This document shows positions 24,601-35,960 of a stretch of 64,000 nt of DNA, one piece after another. Below the pieces are notes generated by a model. The model saw only the letters and a list, made by a program, of their open reading frames with translations. It was not told where the DNA came from and did no database searches. The DNA is from Steinernema hermaphroditum. Taxonomy: Eukaryota > Nematoda > Chromadorea > Rhabditida > Steinernematidae. Each line of letters starts with the position of its first letter. Position 1 is the first letter of the stretch. The position numbers and the translations under genes were made by a program. The stretch is taken from NCBI GenBank assembly GCA_030435675.1, contig CM059621.1, positions 13,330,001 to 13,394,000 of the forward strand. The letters are read 5' to 3'.

Positions 24601-27600
24601 AAAGTCCCAAGCCGGCGCACCCTGCATCTGGTCGCCTAATCGCTATATAATACAGTAGATGCACCCCTCTATACGTCTTCCGATTTTTCGGCGCAATTCA
24701 TCGCAGAATACGAAGTCCAATAACATTCTGCCATGACCAGCTTACAGTCCAGATCTGAATCCGATCAAAAATGTTTGGAGTATGAAGATATTTTACTTGA
24801 TCCTATGATGAAATCACAAATTACTAAGGCAAAAAAAGTTTTCTCAGAAAACAATAGAACATATTACAGAATTTTGACAACCTTAGTAGCACCAAGGAAA
24901 TTCGACTTTTTAGCGCAAATCTGATTATCATATGTTCAGAAATCGGTAGATTCATCATCTGTTTCAAAGTGAGAAGTACCCAAACGTACCTTACGGGGAG
25001 GGGAGGCCGGCCACCGGTGCTGGTGGTGCTCGACGGGAAACCGCCCGCCGCCGCCGTGGGACTCCCTCCGTGGTGGTGATGGTGACCACTGCTGCCGGCT
25101 CCATTGCTGCCGACCATGTTCTGCACCCAGTCCGGATACTTGTAGAGGCAGCACGACCTGATTTTCTTTGGCAACGGAGGTGGTTCCTCTCTATAACCAG
25201 CCATCCGGTTACGCCCTGAATTCGGAGGAGCCATGCGAAGCGGAGACATTAAACTTTATTGAATCTGTCAGAATTTGAAGGAAAGAACGCGAATATATAC
25301 AACGATATTCGAGCCGTAGAAGATCTCTGTTATGTGGGGGACGGTGTGTGTGCGAAGTCGACGACAAGAAGGACGGAGTCGTGAAAGCGGCAATGGAACG
25401 CTTAGGTGGTGTGCATCTTAGGCGGTCTGAAACGGCCCGAAGCCAAGCGACTGGTAAAAGGGGAAACGTGGAAGAGCTGGCTTACACCTTCGGCGGCGCT
25501 CGTTGCAGGAAGGAGCTGAGCAAATCGATGGGGAACGGGAAGATGATCGTCGAGTTCTTCTCCGCGCTAAAATGTTATCATAGATATCTGTATTTGACGT
25601 GGATAATGTGGATGAAGAGTATTATTTACAAAAATTAAAACTCCGTTGAAAAACAGAATTGGTTCATACGGACAGGATTCAGTAAGGACCGGCGAAAGGA
25701 GATGATAGCAAAGTAGAGCATAATTTGAAAATTGAGAGAAATAAGCGAGGTCTCCATAAAAATAAACGAAAGTTCATTCGATCAATATCTTCGATCAACA
25801 TTGGATCAATATCAATTTCGAATGAAAGGTAACGAATTCCAGCCAATACTTACTCTATCCTAGTTTAACCTTTTGCCGCATGGTCGAAACCTTGAGATCA
25901 GAAATATGTGATCCACCATCAAAAATAATCAAAGTATATTTTCCCATGAACCTATCGGTTAAATTGGACATAATTGCGTGAATATAATGGAGATCAATAA
26001 GATAAATAAGATACAATGCAACATAAAAAATTTACTTTGTTCGATATTCTTAAGATACCAAAGACACTCCATTCAATCAAAATAAGTTGGCAAAATCTGA
26101 ACGAAAACCACTGTCAGAAATTGAGCCCCAAACTTAACAATTGTTTCCGTATATGAAATCAACCTTGTCTCATCGAATATTAATAGGTTGAATGGGCCAA
26201 CCAGCTTTCTGTGAAGTCGGCACGCCGTATTTGAGTAAAATCTGACCTATACTCCGATATCAAAAATCTTCAGCTTTATTCATTTCCTTATTTCTCTGGT
26301 AGAAAAGCAAGAAACTTATTCCAGGGAGAATTTAGTGCCCATGATAACCCACCAATTTGCTTCTTGAGAGAAGCGTCTTATAGCAGCCCATTTTGCTGTA
26401 ACAATCACAGGTCACGACAAAATGACAAAAAACATCCGGTTATCTCAAAAGAAAGAATCATCTTAAAATTACGTTATGTTAAACCTGTCCGTTTTGGATC
26501 ACTCAAAGGAATATATCGAAATGCAATGCTCGGAGTGAAGAGAAACAAGAAGGATCATACCTGATGGAGTTCAGCGTCTGAAGGTATCTGAGCTGAAGCG
26601 CCGATGGCGACTCGGCGATGACCTCTGCGGCCTCCTTGAGCGCCCTGGAGGCCTTCTGCTCTCCCTCGGCGACGATCACCTTCGCACGCGCTTCTCGGGC
26701 AGCTTCGGCTTCGGCAGCCATAGCTCTCTGGAGCTGGACGGGCAGGCGGACGTCTTTCACCTCGACGCGCTCCACCTTCACTCCCCAAGGCTCGGTGGCC
26801 TCATCCAGAGTGCTCTAGACGGGTCATAGCAAGAAAATGCACACTAAGAGCTACCTGCATCTGGAGGGAAATGGCCTCGCGGTCGGAGAGCATCTCGGCA
26901 AGGGTCTTCGTGCCGAGAATGTTGCGAAGAGTGGTTTGTGCGAGCAACTTCGTGGACCGTGAAGAGTCTTCGACGTTGGTGACCGAGATGGTGGCGTTGG
27001 AGATGCGGAAATAGACGACAGCATCGACGGCGACGGTGACGGAATCTTTGGAAAGAATCTCTTGAGGTGGAACTTCGAATGAAAGCACGCGGAGGTCGAC
27101 TTTGCGGTAGGTATCGATGCACGGGACGATGAAGAAGATGCCTAAGATTCAGGTTATGTTTTGTGGATACAGTAAGCGGTCCTTGATCAATTCCAAAAGG
27201 CCGATATCAAAAAGGCAAAAAATGTAATGCGAGTAACATTACTGAGCATGTAGAGCAAAAAAATTGTATATGCAAAAATACTCTGCAGAGCTTTGCCGAT
27301 CTGCCATTATAATCGACCTTAAAACTCTGAAAACTGGCGTACATGTAGAACAGAAAAAGCCACGTTTTCTCACCCGGAAAAGCAAGATAAGAAAACATTT
27401 TTTAGAAAACCGATAAACATGCAAAGATTTATGCACGTTGACCATCTTTGCCACCGAGACAAATCCTCCGCATTTGTCTGCCAGACACTTTACACTCTGG
27501 AACCTAACGAGACTGGTGCTATAAGAGAATTTTACACATTTTTATCAGGCACTACAAAACACGATCTACTCGATTTCTTAAAAATTCTGTCGGAAAAGAT

Positions 27601-30139
27601 ACCTACGCCTACAATTATGTCAGAGATGAATCCCACGTTCAAAAATTGCGTGCTGCTGAAGAGTGAACGTGAACGATTATTAATTGTATTGCAATTGTAT
27701 ATGCAAAAATACTCTGCAGAGCTTTGCCGATCTGCCATTGTAATCGACCTTAAAACTCTGAAGACTTACGTACATGAAGAACAGTAAAAGCCACGTTTTC
27801 TCACCCGGAAAGCGAAAATTGTGATTCATAGATGTGATAAACAGCCATGAATATAATCGAAAATCAAATGGCAAAAATGAAACGTGAGTAAAATTAGCCA
27901 ATCAGTTTTCAAGAACCAGTTTAAAAAATGACTCTCACTGTCCTCAGCATTTGTCTGCCAGACACTTTACACTCTGGAACCTAACGAAACTGGTGCTATA
28001 AGAGAATTTTACACACTTTTATCAGGCACTACAAAACACGATCTACTCGATTACTTCTGTTAAATTCTGTCGGAAACGGTACCTACGCCTACAATTATGT
28101 CATCGACGAATGTCATCTTCAAAAATTGCGTGATGCTGAAGAGTGAACGTGAACGGTATGCGCTATGAACAAAAATATGCTGAAGAGATGTTAAAAATTC
28201 AAAAACTTATTGATATGAAGAACAGAAAAAGCCACGTTGTCTCGCTCGGAAAAACACATTTTTAGGCATAAATATATGTGCCCATAAAGATCAAAATTAA
28301 GGATCTTAGTATCATAGAAATCATCGATGTCACCATGTGGAATCATAGATTTCCTACAACATGTAACATACAGGTGAGATCGTTTATAACAGCTATTTAT
28401 GCGATGTTCTTTCTATTTTTGATTTCAACGACTTTGACCAAAAATTGGATGTGCAAACGACGACGGAAAGACGGTGGTATACGCAAAAATGAAAGTCTCC
28501 TTGTTACCAAACATTCTTCGAAACTTCTCCTTTTATGGCATTAAAAATTAAACAGTGGGATCCCCTAGGGAACAGCAACATGGACTCAAAAATCAGGTTT
28601 GCAGGAAATTGCATAAGGACTCACTGGAATTGTCGATGCACCTTTATGCGCCCAATATGCGTCAATATGTGAACCTTGTATGTTGTATAAGGTGATGAGA
28701 AAGTTCTAATAAATCGTTCACCAACACGTTTCATGTCGTGTTTTTAGCAGCATTTTCCCTCTAGTCCGCTTCTATTGAATTGTAACTTATTCACTGTTGC
28801 TCAGAAGCGACATGGTTTCAAAAGAAGATCGTTCCATTGTGGACCGGATCGTCGAAATCAGAACATTTGGAGGCAATTGTCTTCTATACAAAACTGCAGC
28901 TACACGATCGAATATTTTTTTTAGCAATGGGTAGTTCAGAGAGCTGCTTAGACAATGCAGAGTATTTACAGTTTGAGCATCAAAAATTCTGTCGAATCAT
29001 TAGGCGCCCGCCCCGCCAAGTAACGGCCTTCCTTCGCGCTGAGTAACAACCATCGAACATTTTGGCCGAAATCTCAGGATTTTTGAAATTCTGGCCATCG
29101 TCTCATTTCGAGTGATGATCAGGGATGTGCGGAAGTAAGTTTTCTGATTTCGAAAGTTGGAAGTCCGGAATCGGAAGTGCCAAAAAACCCGGAATTCTGG
29201 ACCTGCGGAAGTCGGAATCGGAATTCCGCACATCCCTGGTGATGATTGTTGATATCACATTTACCACTGCACTCTTTCAGGGACAGATTCCATTACCTAC
29301 CTGGACCTTTGGCACCTCCCGGCATTAGTCTACCCAGTCGAAAGATCACAGCCCGTTCGTATTCTTGAACAACCTTAAAAATCACACTTTGAGTGATCGG
29401 CTATGAAGAGAGGGGTCTCACCTTTATGCACATACACGCGGAAATGGGTAAAGTGAAGAAGATGAGAATGTAGGAGAGAATTGTGAGGATCCATCCGCAG
29501 ATGCCGAATTCGTTTTGGATGTTAGCTGAAACATACCGTATTAGTACATAATTCACATCTGAAATCCCAGATTTCCAAGCAGATTTAGATCAAGTCCATC
29601 ACCCGAGTGATGAGTGCTTATAATTAATTCTCATTAACATGAACTAAAATGTGATGGTTCGTCCCTAACGCGGCGTGCGAGATATCACTAATCTATTCAT
29701 AGGCTGGCGACCTTCTTTCTCGGCTTCCTCCTTCTCCTCGATGTCTCCCTTCGACACTTCGCCGTTCGCCTTCTTTGACTTCTTCGACGCGATGCTGACG
29801 TCGGCCTTTGACTCGCGCTTCGAGCGGATTCCGCTGTCGAGCGACTGATTGGAGGCGAGCGACTTCCGGTGCACCTGAAGCGATTGAGAAGGAACGGTGG
29901 GCCGTGGCGGGAACCTGAGGCTGCGGTTCGTGGAGATGCTCGAGCGTCTGCATGGCGATGTTTTCGATCTCGTCGGAGGAGTCGCTGAGGATGTCCTCGT
30001 CCTTCGAACTGCTGGATGGGAGCATGGCGCCTTCGTCGACGAGTTTCGTCTGCACGGACCGTGAGCCCACGTGCGAGTGGGGGTCGTTGGACGACACGAG
30101 AGAAACAATCGAATTCCGGGCCGAGTGCACCGACGACAT
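18609..30139 (-). CDS. mec-2: MEC-2 stomatin-like mechanosensory channel subunit, long form
   Basis: Ten exons: 30139-29915, 29874-29712, 29525-29422, 29373-29301, 27141-26855, 26814-26561, 25566-25486, 25190-24990, 21452-21367, 21265-18609. All phases match and give 1,376 residues. MEC-2 is an inner-leaflet, cholesterol-binding partner of the MEC-4/MEC-10 touch channel in C. elegans neurons. Diagnostic parts are the N-terminal SARNSIVSL and [14 protein letters not shown], the membrane hairpin [16 protein letters not shown] (141-156), [20 protein letters not shown], the stomatin/SPFH domain (~165-370, with [14 protein letters not shown]), and the MEC-2-specific tail [18 protein letters not shown]. 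Exon 9 matches the MREAQ region of the C. elegans C-terminus. Exon 10 adds ~884 Ser/Lys/Arg/Glu-rich, probably disordered residues with SRKSSKERR repeats. An in-frame TAA immediately precedes the start codon. The junction to exons 9 and 10 is inferred from phase and homology; a shorter isoform may exist. Confidence 0.88.
21453..24989 (-). other. Long mec-2 intron with orphan frames
   Basis: This 3.5 kb intron separates the conserved MEC-2 tail from the long last exon. It contains the orphan secreted-type frame at 22.8-23.05 kb, a 61-codon frame (23471-23656, minus), a GC-rich island at 23660-23790 just upstream of that frame, and low-complexity sequence at 24.2-24.65 kb with several AACCCGAA-like words. 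An alternative terminal exon for a short MEC-2 isoform would be expected here, but I could not identify one. Confidence 0.45.
22799..23047 (-). CDS. Orphan short secreted-type frame
   Basis: An 82-residue frame starts with a possible signal peptide ([19 protein letters not shown]) followed by [15 protein letters not shown] and three more cysteines (SKFFCQG, PSCKAF, LECAV). I do not recognise it. A diverged second copy of the DETFHCFD segment lies just upstream (about 23118-23210), reading [15 protein letters not shown] before stopping, so the segment was duplicated in tandem while still protein-like. It lies inside the mec-2 intron on the same strand. It could be a small nested gene, a relic, or chance. 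Confidence 0.3.
   Translation of the reverse strand: MNTATYIRFSIQLLIFAFTVDRSADETFHCFDDYFGLGQSKFFCQGSDEYMESAPSVPSMTSNPSCKAFGVFLECAVMAKLG
25191..26560 (-). other. mec-2 introns around the small exon at 25.5 kb
   Basis: Introns of 295 and 994 bp flank the 81-bp exon that encodes [16 protein letters not shown]. Apart from that exon I see no other feature; the 994-bp intron is AT-rich. Confidence 0.45.
27241..28255 (+). repeat. Tandemly duplicated orphan ORF module inside a mec-2 intron
   Basis: Three partial copies of one plus-strand module: the 3' part at 27241-27400, a full copy at 27460-27800, and a degenerate copy at 27943-28255. Shared blocks include GCATTTGTCTGCCAGACACT, CTCTGCAGAGCTTTGCCGAT and AAAGCCACGTTTTCTCACCC. 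The modules lie antisense within the 2.16 kb mec-2 intron. Confidence 0.75.
27419..27787 (+). CDS. Orphan 122-residue ORF in the duplicated module
   Basis: The middle copy of the tandem module keeps a 122-codon frame with segments [37 protein letters not shown], and a charged C-terminal half ([18 protein letters not shown]). There is no signal peptide, membrane segment or cysteine pattern, and I recognise no family. The first ~15 codons lie outside the duplicated block, so the true start may be internal. The copy downstream has frame-breaking changes. It could be a nested young gene, a transposon-derived domain, or a relic; coding status is uncertain. Confidence 0.3.
   Translation: MQRFMHVDHLCHRDKSSAFVCQTLYTLEPNETGAIREFYTFLSGTTKHDLLDFLKILSEKIPTPTIMSEMNPTFKNCVLLKSERERLLIVLQLYMQKYSAELCRSAIVIDLKTLKTYVHEEQ
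29120..29238. mobile_element. hAT-type MITE
   Basis: A 119-bp element with terminal inverted repeats CAGGGATGTGCGGAA / TTCCGCACATCCCTG is flanked by a perfect 8-bp target-site duplication GTGATGAT (29112-29119 and 29239-29246). An 8-bp duplication and ends beginning CAGGG are the hallmark of the hAT superfamily. The interior has subterminal GGAAGT/GGAATC repeats and no coding potential. It sits in a mec-2 intron. Confidence 0.88.
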
Positions 30140-30199
30140 TTAGGCGAGGAAAGTACGTCGAGGACTGGAGGAGCGTCGGTGTCTTCGCAGGCATCGGCG

Positions 30200-33100
30200 C
30201 CATCTGCTATGCATGGAAATTCGCCGTTTTGTGGCGACGATGCGCCTTCGGGACGATCCCGTCGCTTCACGTTGTGTTTCTTCATTCCGTATTAATGTCG
30301 ACGACTGTGCGTTATGCGGATGATTTTGGGGCGCCGTGGTGGGTGGTGATGCGATGAGTAGAATTTGAACAAGGGGCGTCGGGGGAGGAAGGAATAGGGA
30401 ATGGTAGTCTATGAGTCCAAGAGAAAGTCTCTGTGGCGTGTGAGGGAGCGGAAAGCTCAAAACGAAACTTTTTGAGTCCGAGGCTCTCTATCAAAAATTT
30501 CATTTGAAAGTACCAAGTATCTGAGGATCTGTCCACATGAAACCGGGATGATACATACATCGACTACTTATGAATGGCTGAATGCACAAAGATAATGAAA
30601 GAACATCAAAAATCCATTCATCGTTCGTTGATTGCTCTATTGAACCATCATTACTTTGCTGACATTACGGACATTAGTTTGTTTTCCATGCAATAAGTGA
30701 CAATGTTGACCTTTACGTTCACAACCAGCGCTGTAAAGCGGAAAAATCAATCCAATTTTTATTGTTTGAGAAGTAAGAACGCAAAAATGTATTTTCCAAC
30801 TCAGCACCTTCCCAAAAATGTGACGCACTTTTCGTTTCCCGATACAAAGCTGAAAACGAAATTTTTTGAGTCCGAGGCTCCCCATCAAAAATTTTATTTG
30901 AAAATGTCAAGTATCTGAGGATCTGTCCACATGAGCCATAAAACCACCTCAAATAAAACCACCTCAAAATGTACCTCAAATTGGCAAAAATATTTGAAAA
31001 GATCAGGCACGAGTCCTCAAGGAGCTCCGGTCCAAAAATTGATTGAAATTGTTTCTCAGTTTGGAATCGATAAAATAAATAATGATATTTTCCCCGATCG
31101 CGTTCCATCTCCGCTGTCTCATGCAAAGCGGCCTTCTTTACAATGATTAAAAAACTGGCGTTGCACTATGAAGCCACATGTGATATTCTAATACACTCAC
31201 TCCCCCAAAAATTGGTGAAGCCGACCATCCATCGTCTCTGCCTAATTCGCGTCGTTTCCCGGTCGAACTGCTCTTTGCAACATCTTCCATGTTTCCTCTT
31301 CGCCGCCAATCCATTCAATCTCTCAAAGATGTACTTGAATCCCATCGTTTCCCCTTTTTATGTCTTCTTTTTGCCGCGCCGTTCCCAATTTCCACGCGAT
31401 CGTTCCGGCGCCGCGGACGATTTTGCAATTTCGTCTTCGCACAACAACGCTCAAAGACAACAAAATTGGCCTCCCAACAGCCACTTTACACCTCGGTGCA
31501 CCCCCTATGAGCGTCTGTTTACCCTCTCTCCAAACGAGTGACTCCTCAAAAGTGAGTCTCCACAATTGGACACATTTCCTCAATCACGACGGGTCTTAAT
31601 CAAATGCACCCTGTGCCCTCGGATCGAATTCGATTAGCCGATGTTGCGAGAACATCGATAGGTCTCCGCGAGAACTGCATCATATATGCAAAGAATCGAT
31701 CGGCGGCGGTCGTTATCATCAGCCGATGGTGATTAATGAGTTCGCCGGAAGGGTGTGGGAGAAGTGCGAGAAGAAGAAGAAGTTTTTGATGTCTTAGTCG
31801 AGCAACGAAATAAAAAAACGCAAATTTAGTTTTGTTGCAGGAAGGAAAACAGCTCCCTGTGGTGAGCAATAACACCAATTCGGGGGTCTTGAGTTATAAT
31901 GGTCGTATAAAGATGGACCAGAGGATGATCGTTTAGGGATTATCTTCGGGGACATGTGGACATTCCAGGCAATGCGCAACGGAAGAAAACGAAAACATCT
32001 ACTGAAACGTCCAGAGAAGTAAACTAAATAGACATAAGACTTACGGAATTGCAGACAAAAATTTAGCTCGTTTCCCATATAAAAGTCACGAAAGCAGGTA
32101 ACATAATAATCATTATCTGGCGAAGTATAGATAAAGCTTGAACATTACAGCGCACAAAAATTTCGCTAAACAGTCATCATTACCGATTTGATTATAAATT
32201 TTTCGTATAACAAAAAGGTCGCGGTCCCAAAAAAGCGTGCAGCAGCCGTAATTCAAATGCCATAAAACTTTATCACAAGCAAGATAGCCAAACATTATGA
32301 TCAAGTTGCCAAAAATAATACAGTCATTCACGATTAAAATGCGTCCAATACCGCTCTATGCAGGTTCAAAAATGTGTTCTTTCATATGGTTCATCCGAAC
32401 TAGTGGGCTCACGATAAGGAAAACCCGAAGTCAATATGACTGAGGTCTAAAAGGCCGCCCAATGTACAGTGTGCATCGACAACAAGGCAAAAATCTCCCT
32501 CGCAAGAAGTGTAGAAGTGCAAAAAGCCATCGATTCGAAGTTTCGTTTCGTGGACCGGATCTTACAGTTTTGTCGAACATAACTGATCTATTCTCTTGAT
32601 GACCTTCCGACTTATCTCCTTTTCTAAACGGGATTTTAAATATCTGCCGTCGTCCTTCGTAAAATTATAATGAACGCAGCATTACACATGACAATAATAG
32701 TTCGTAAAGTTTGAAAGATATTTGAAATATATCGTGGACATGCACGTAATATTGAAAGGTGATCGATCGAAAAAATCTATCTCCAATCTGCAAAAGTGGA
32801 GTTTTGCTCCGCTGACATAGCTGAACTATTCTCTTGACGCCCTTCCGAGTTATCACCTTTTTGAAATATCCACCCTGTTGGGCTGTCCTGCATTCATATA
32901 CATAGTCCATGTGTGTACTCCATACTAAGTCCTCTATAACAAAAATTCCAATCAGCACAAGCATGTCATATCACTTACATTTTAACAAAGGCATTACGAT
33001 TAACAAAACACATTACGATCATATGACAATGTTGGTATTGCTATTTGTATTCAATTCGCATACAGCTCTTGCATTCATTAAGCAGCTGAATGACGAAATC

Positions 33101-34100
33101 ACAGCTTATTCGCTATGAGTACCTTTCCCATTCAGACGTTGTGCTCTTCTACGTGTCCGCTAAAGGAGCGAACGTCGAAAACAACGCCCAAGAAAGTACT
33201 TAACAATGTATGAAAAACAGGGATTTTCCATGCGATCTTCGCTGAGTGCTATAGGCTCAGACATATAAAACTTCAATCAATCAAAGAAACGGCGAAGCTT
33301 GGGCATAAAAAAGAGGACATTTGAAGCTGCTTCGCGCTGCACTGGGTTGTCCCCGTAATTGAGTTGAAAACAATGACAGGCTGACGTCAAAGGGATGTGG
33401 AGAAATATCACTAGAAGACCAAGTCAAAGATCCCAAAAATCCCATGCTAACAACGCCTATGCGATATGAAAAAATATACAATATAAAGTACGGTATGTAG
33501 TTGATTTTGAAATCGGATCTCGTAACCGCTATCACTTCCAACTGTAGAAAGATGCACACCACACCGACCCAACAAGCACAGATCTAAGGCGATTGACATA
33601 TTGCAGAATTGAAACTGAAAGGAGCAAAAATATACAGATTATATAGGTGCTCTGCAAAACTTAAACGATATCTGATTTCTTTACACACCAAGGTAATCTC
33701 TTCCATCCATAAAACTAGAGACTTAGTAGGACCACCAAGGAAGGACCACCAAAATATGCAAGCATTGAAGGATTCTATCCAATCTCACTCCAAGGTACTC
33801 TATTCCATCGGCAGCCACAAATGTAGTGAGGGCGCAGAAACGAACCCATCCGATCAAAAATTGTTCAAAACGAATAACAAGTCATAGAGAATTCCATAAT
33901 TTATTGCGTTTTAATTTAAAGCACGGGGACACTTCATGAAATGCTCAATTGCTATACGCCGTCGTTGCGATAGAAAACAATAAAACAGCACAGCATTTCA
34001 TGCTTCATGCCGGATGGGAAAAGAAACAATGGTGAGCGGCTCGAAATAGAAGTCTCCCCGTAATCTCTCAGATCTCCATTCCCTTGTTTTTCTTGCCCAC
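30200..34100. other. Gene-poor region upstream of mec-2
   Basis: The mec-2 promoter should lie in the first few hundred bases. Beyond that I see the ~87 bp direct repeat pair at 30.46/30.85 kb, a somewhat GC-richer stretch at 31.2-31.8 kb without convincing exons, and many CAAAAAT words on the plus strand. No other gene is supported. Confidence 0.4.
30455..30935. repeat. Direct repeat pair, ~87 bp copies
   Basis: Copies at 30455-30541 and 30849-30935 share GAGTCCGAGGCTC and AAGTATCTGAGGATCTGTCC at the same spacing, with an estimated ~90% identity; starts are 394 bases apart. No coding potential is evident. Confidence 0.7.
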
Positions 34101-34143
34101 TGATTCATATCTTCTGACCGTGGAAGTGTCGTCGTAAGCCTTT

Positions 34144-34457
34144 CTAACAAAACCAACCAGATAACAAGTCGATCCTCGCCGAAGAGATACTCTTCTTCTT
34201 GGGCGCCAACTGAATGGTGGCGGCTCCAATCGGAGGAGTGTGTTTCCGGCCCTCCATCGCCTGACCCAGTTCAATTTCGGCCAGCCGCGAACGCATCGAA
34301 CGCTTGCGGCTCATGGCGGGTGGTTGGGCGGAAATCTTCCTTGAGTAGCCACCGCTGGACATCGACACCGTCGAGATCTTGTTGGTGGGTCGAACGGCTT
34401 CGACCACCCACGACGGAGTGCCACCTGGGTCCATTGCCCCGAAAGGTCTCGGGGCCG
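34144..34457 (-). CDS. Probable terminal coding exon (basic, Ser-rich C-terminus)
   Basis: Minus-strand exon after a CAGCACAG acceptor, coding ~104 residues to a TAG. It contains MDPGGTPSWVVEAVRPTNKI, SMSSGGYSRKISAQPP, MSRKRSMRSRLAEIELGQAM and APKKKSISS. The composition (GC-rich, G/C third positions) stands out from the AT-rich surroundings. The arginine/serine-rich tail has RKIS, RKRS and KKKS sites that look like basophilic-kinase targets, as in cytoplasmic tails of channels and receptors. The acceptor phase matches the donor at 45823, so it could be an alternative last exon of the minus-strand gene at 41.7-48.3 kb, or the end of another gene. A 47-bp alternative intron (GTATCT...TTGTTAG) near its end could change the last residues. 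Confidence 0.42.
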
Positions 34458-35764
34458 CTGTGCTGCTGCCGCCAGGAGCACGATGACAATAGGGGATGAA
34501 GAAGAGGATGAAAAGGCGTTTGGAAAAACTCGCGGCGGCGGCTTTGCCTCGGCGGAGTGCGCATGTGGCGGGCGGCGGCCGGGCGGAAGGCACGCCCCTC
34601 GGAACCTCGATCACTCAACCGATGCGTGAAAATAACCCGAAAATTGGCCAGGTGCTGTTGCGGCACGTGGACCCATTATGTCTCCTGTTTGCGCATTTCC
34701 GATCCGTCGGGAGCCACTGTGAGTACGAAGAAGAAACAGCTTTTCCCGACGCTTCTCGCCTCCGCCATTCTCATTAGTGGGATGTAATCCGAGCGATATT
34801 ATCAGCGCATGTAAACTGAGATTCAGCGTCTAATCCGGGATTCGTCTAATATTCCGAAGTGGCAAAAACAACGTCCCACAGGTGGAACCCACAAACAAAG
34901 GAGCTGTCAGGTGGCTGTCGGCTAATCCGGCATTTACCGTCATAAAAGATTGATGCATGCACAGCAGACGTGTCGCATTCGCCGATCTTTACCTCCTTTT
35001 CCTATGAGTACGATGGATTCAAAGGGTGTCGAAGTGCTTAATGACGTCGAGAAGTTCGCTGGTTAGCTGAACCGAGCAGCCGCCCCAACAACTGCTCTGA
35101 TTTATTAGCTGATAAGTCGTTTCCTGTGATAAATACCTGATCATCTTAAAAGTCAAATATTTTGACGTTAGCGCTGATGGTCAAAAATGATAAAATGGGA
35201 AAGTGATCTGAATTTAAATCGAAGGTTGCTTAAAATCCAAATAAATGGAAATTTTTAACCTTCAGTTCTGGCTAGATACAATCATATGTTCAAAAATAGC
35301 AAAATATTCAATCATACGACTCTCCTCTATTTTAGACACAATGAATTACCAAGAAGGATCAACGATCATTATTTTCAACCCTCAGAAATTATGTGCCGAC
35401 TTTCCCAGCTCCCCCTTATCATACTGATATAAGAATCGTTTGAACACATCAAAATTGAAAATGAGCTGGTAGCCATATTTTCTATTCATTGCTCAAAAAA
35501 GCTATTATTATCACAAATTACTAGCTTAAGTAATTACTTATTTGACTTCAACGGTCATCCCCAATCTTAGTCGGAAATTTGTTCCCGTCATCAATCATTA
35601 CCAGTCTAGAATTACAAATACCCTAGAATTATGTCCCCTGAAGTGCTTTAGAATAGTCCGACATTCCATTAAGCAAAAATATCTATGAAAATAAGGGTCA
35701 TTATACAATCTACAGAAACAGTCTTCCATTTGTATCCACTCTTCCATGACATGATGATTGGTAG

Positions 35765-35960
35765 TGTTGCTCCCTTAAAAATGAGTTGAGTAAGCGATCG
35801 TTCTCGGCCGTCGTCGTTGGCGCATTGATCGCCCGGGCTTCCAGAAGGCCTGCAACACCATGGGCCCGTAGTTCCAACGTCTTCTCAAAAGGGTCGTAAC
35901 CGCCACCCGACTTTATCCGCGCCGGGTCCACCTCGTTTGCCGTGCTTCATGACGCCATCG
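35765..35960 (-). repeat. Dispersed repeat family copy with conserved minus-strand frame
   Basis: On the minus strand this copy reads SGGGYDPFEKTLELRAHGVA, then GLLEARAINAPTTTAENDRL. The copy at 63.1 kb reads SDGDYGLLAETLEPRLSGVP then RLLGAGAIIAG in the same relative frame. Shared DNA includes AACGTCTTCTC-like and CGTCGTTGGCGCA-like blocks. The family was probably coding and is now fragmented; I cannot name it. Confidence 0.55.

Noticed and set aside
24197..24664. 155-codon minus-strand frame in the mec-2 intron
   Set aside because: Lies in low-complexity sequence, with no recognisable motif; probably a chance frame in repeat DNA.
29693..29868. Unspliced continuation of the first mec-2 exon
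   Set aside because: The continuous frame diverges from MEC-2 after residue 75. Removing a 40-bp GT-AG intron gives the acidic/basic linker expected before the membrane hairpin.
34068..34140. Possible last exon reading AYDDTSTVRRYESVGKKNKG
   Set aside because: Attractive peptide, but no donor/acceptor pair joins it to the preceding exon in the correct phase with an intron longer than 26 bp.
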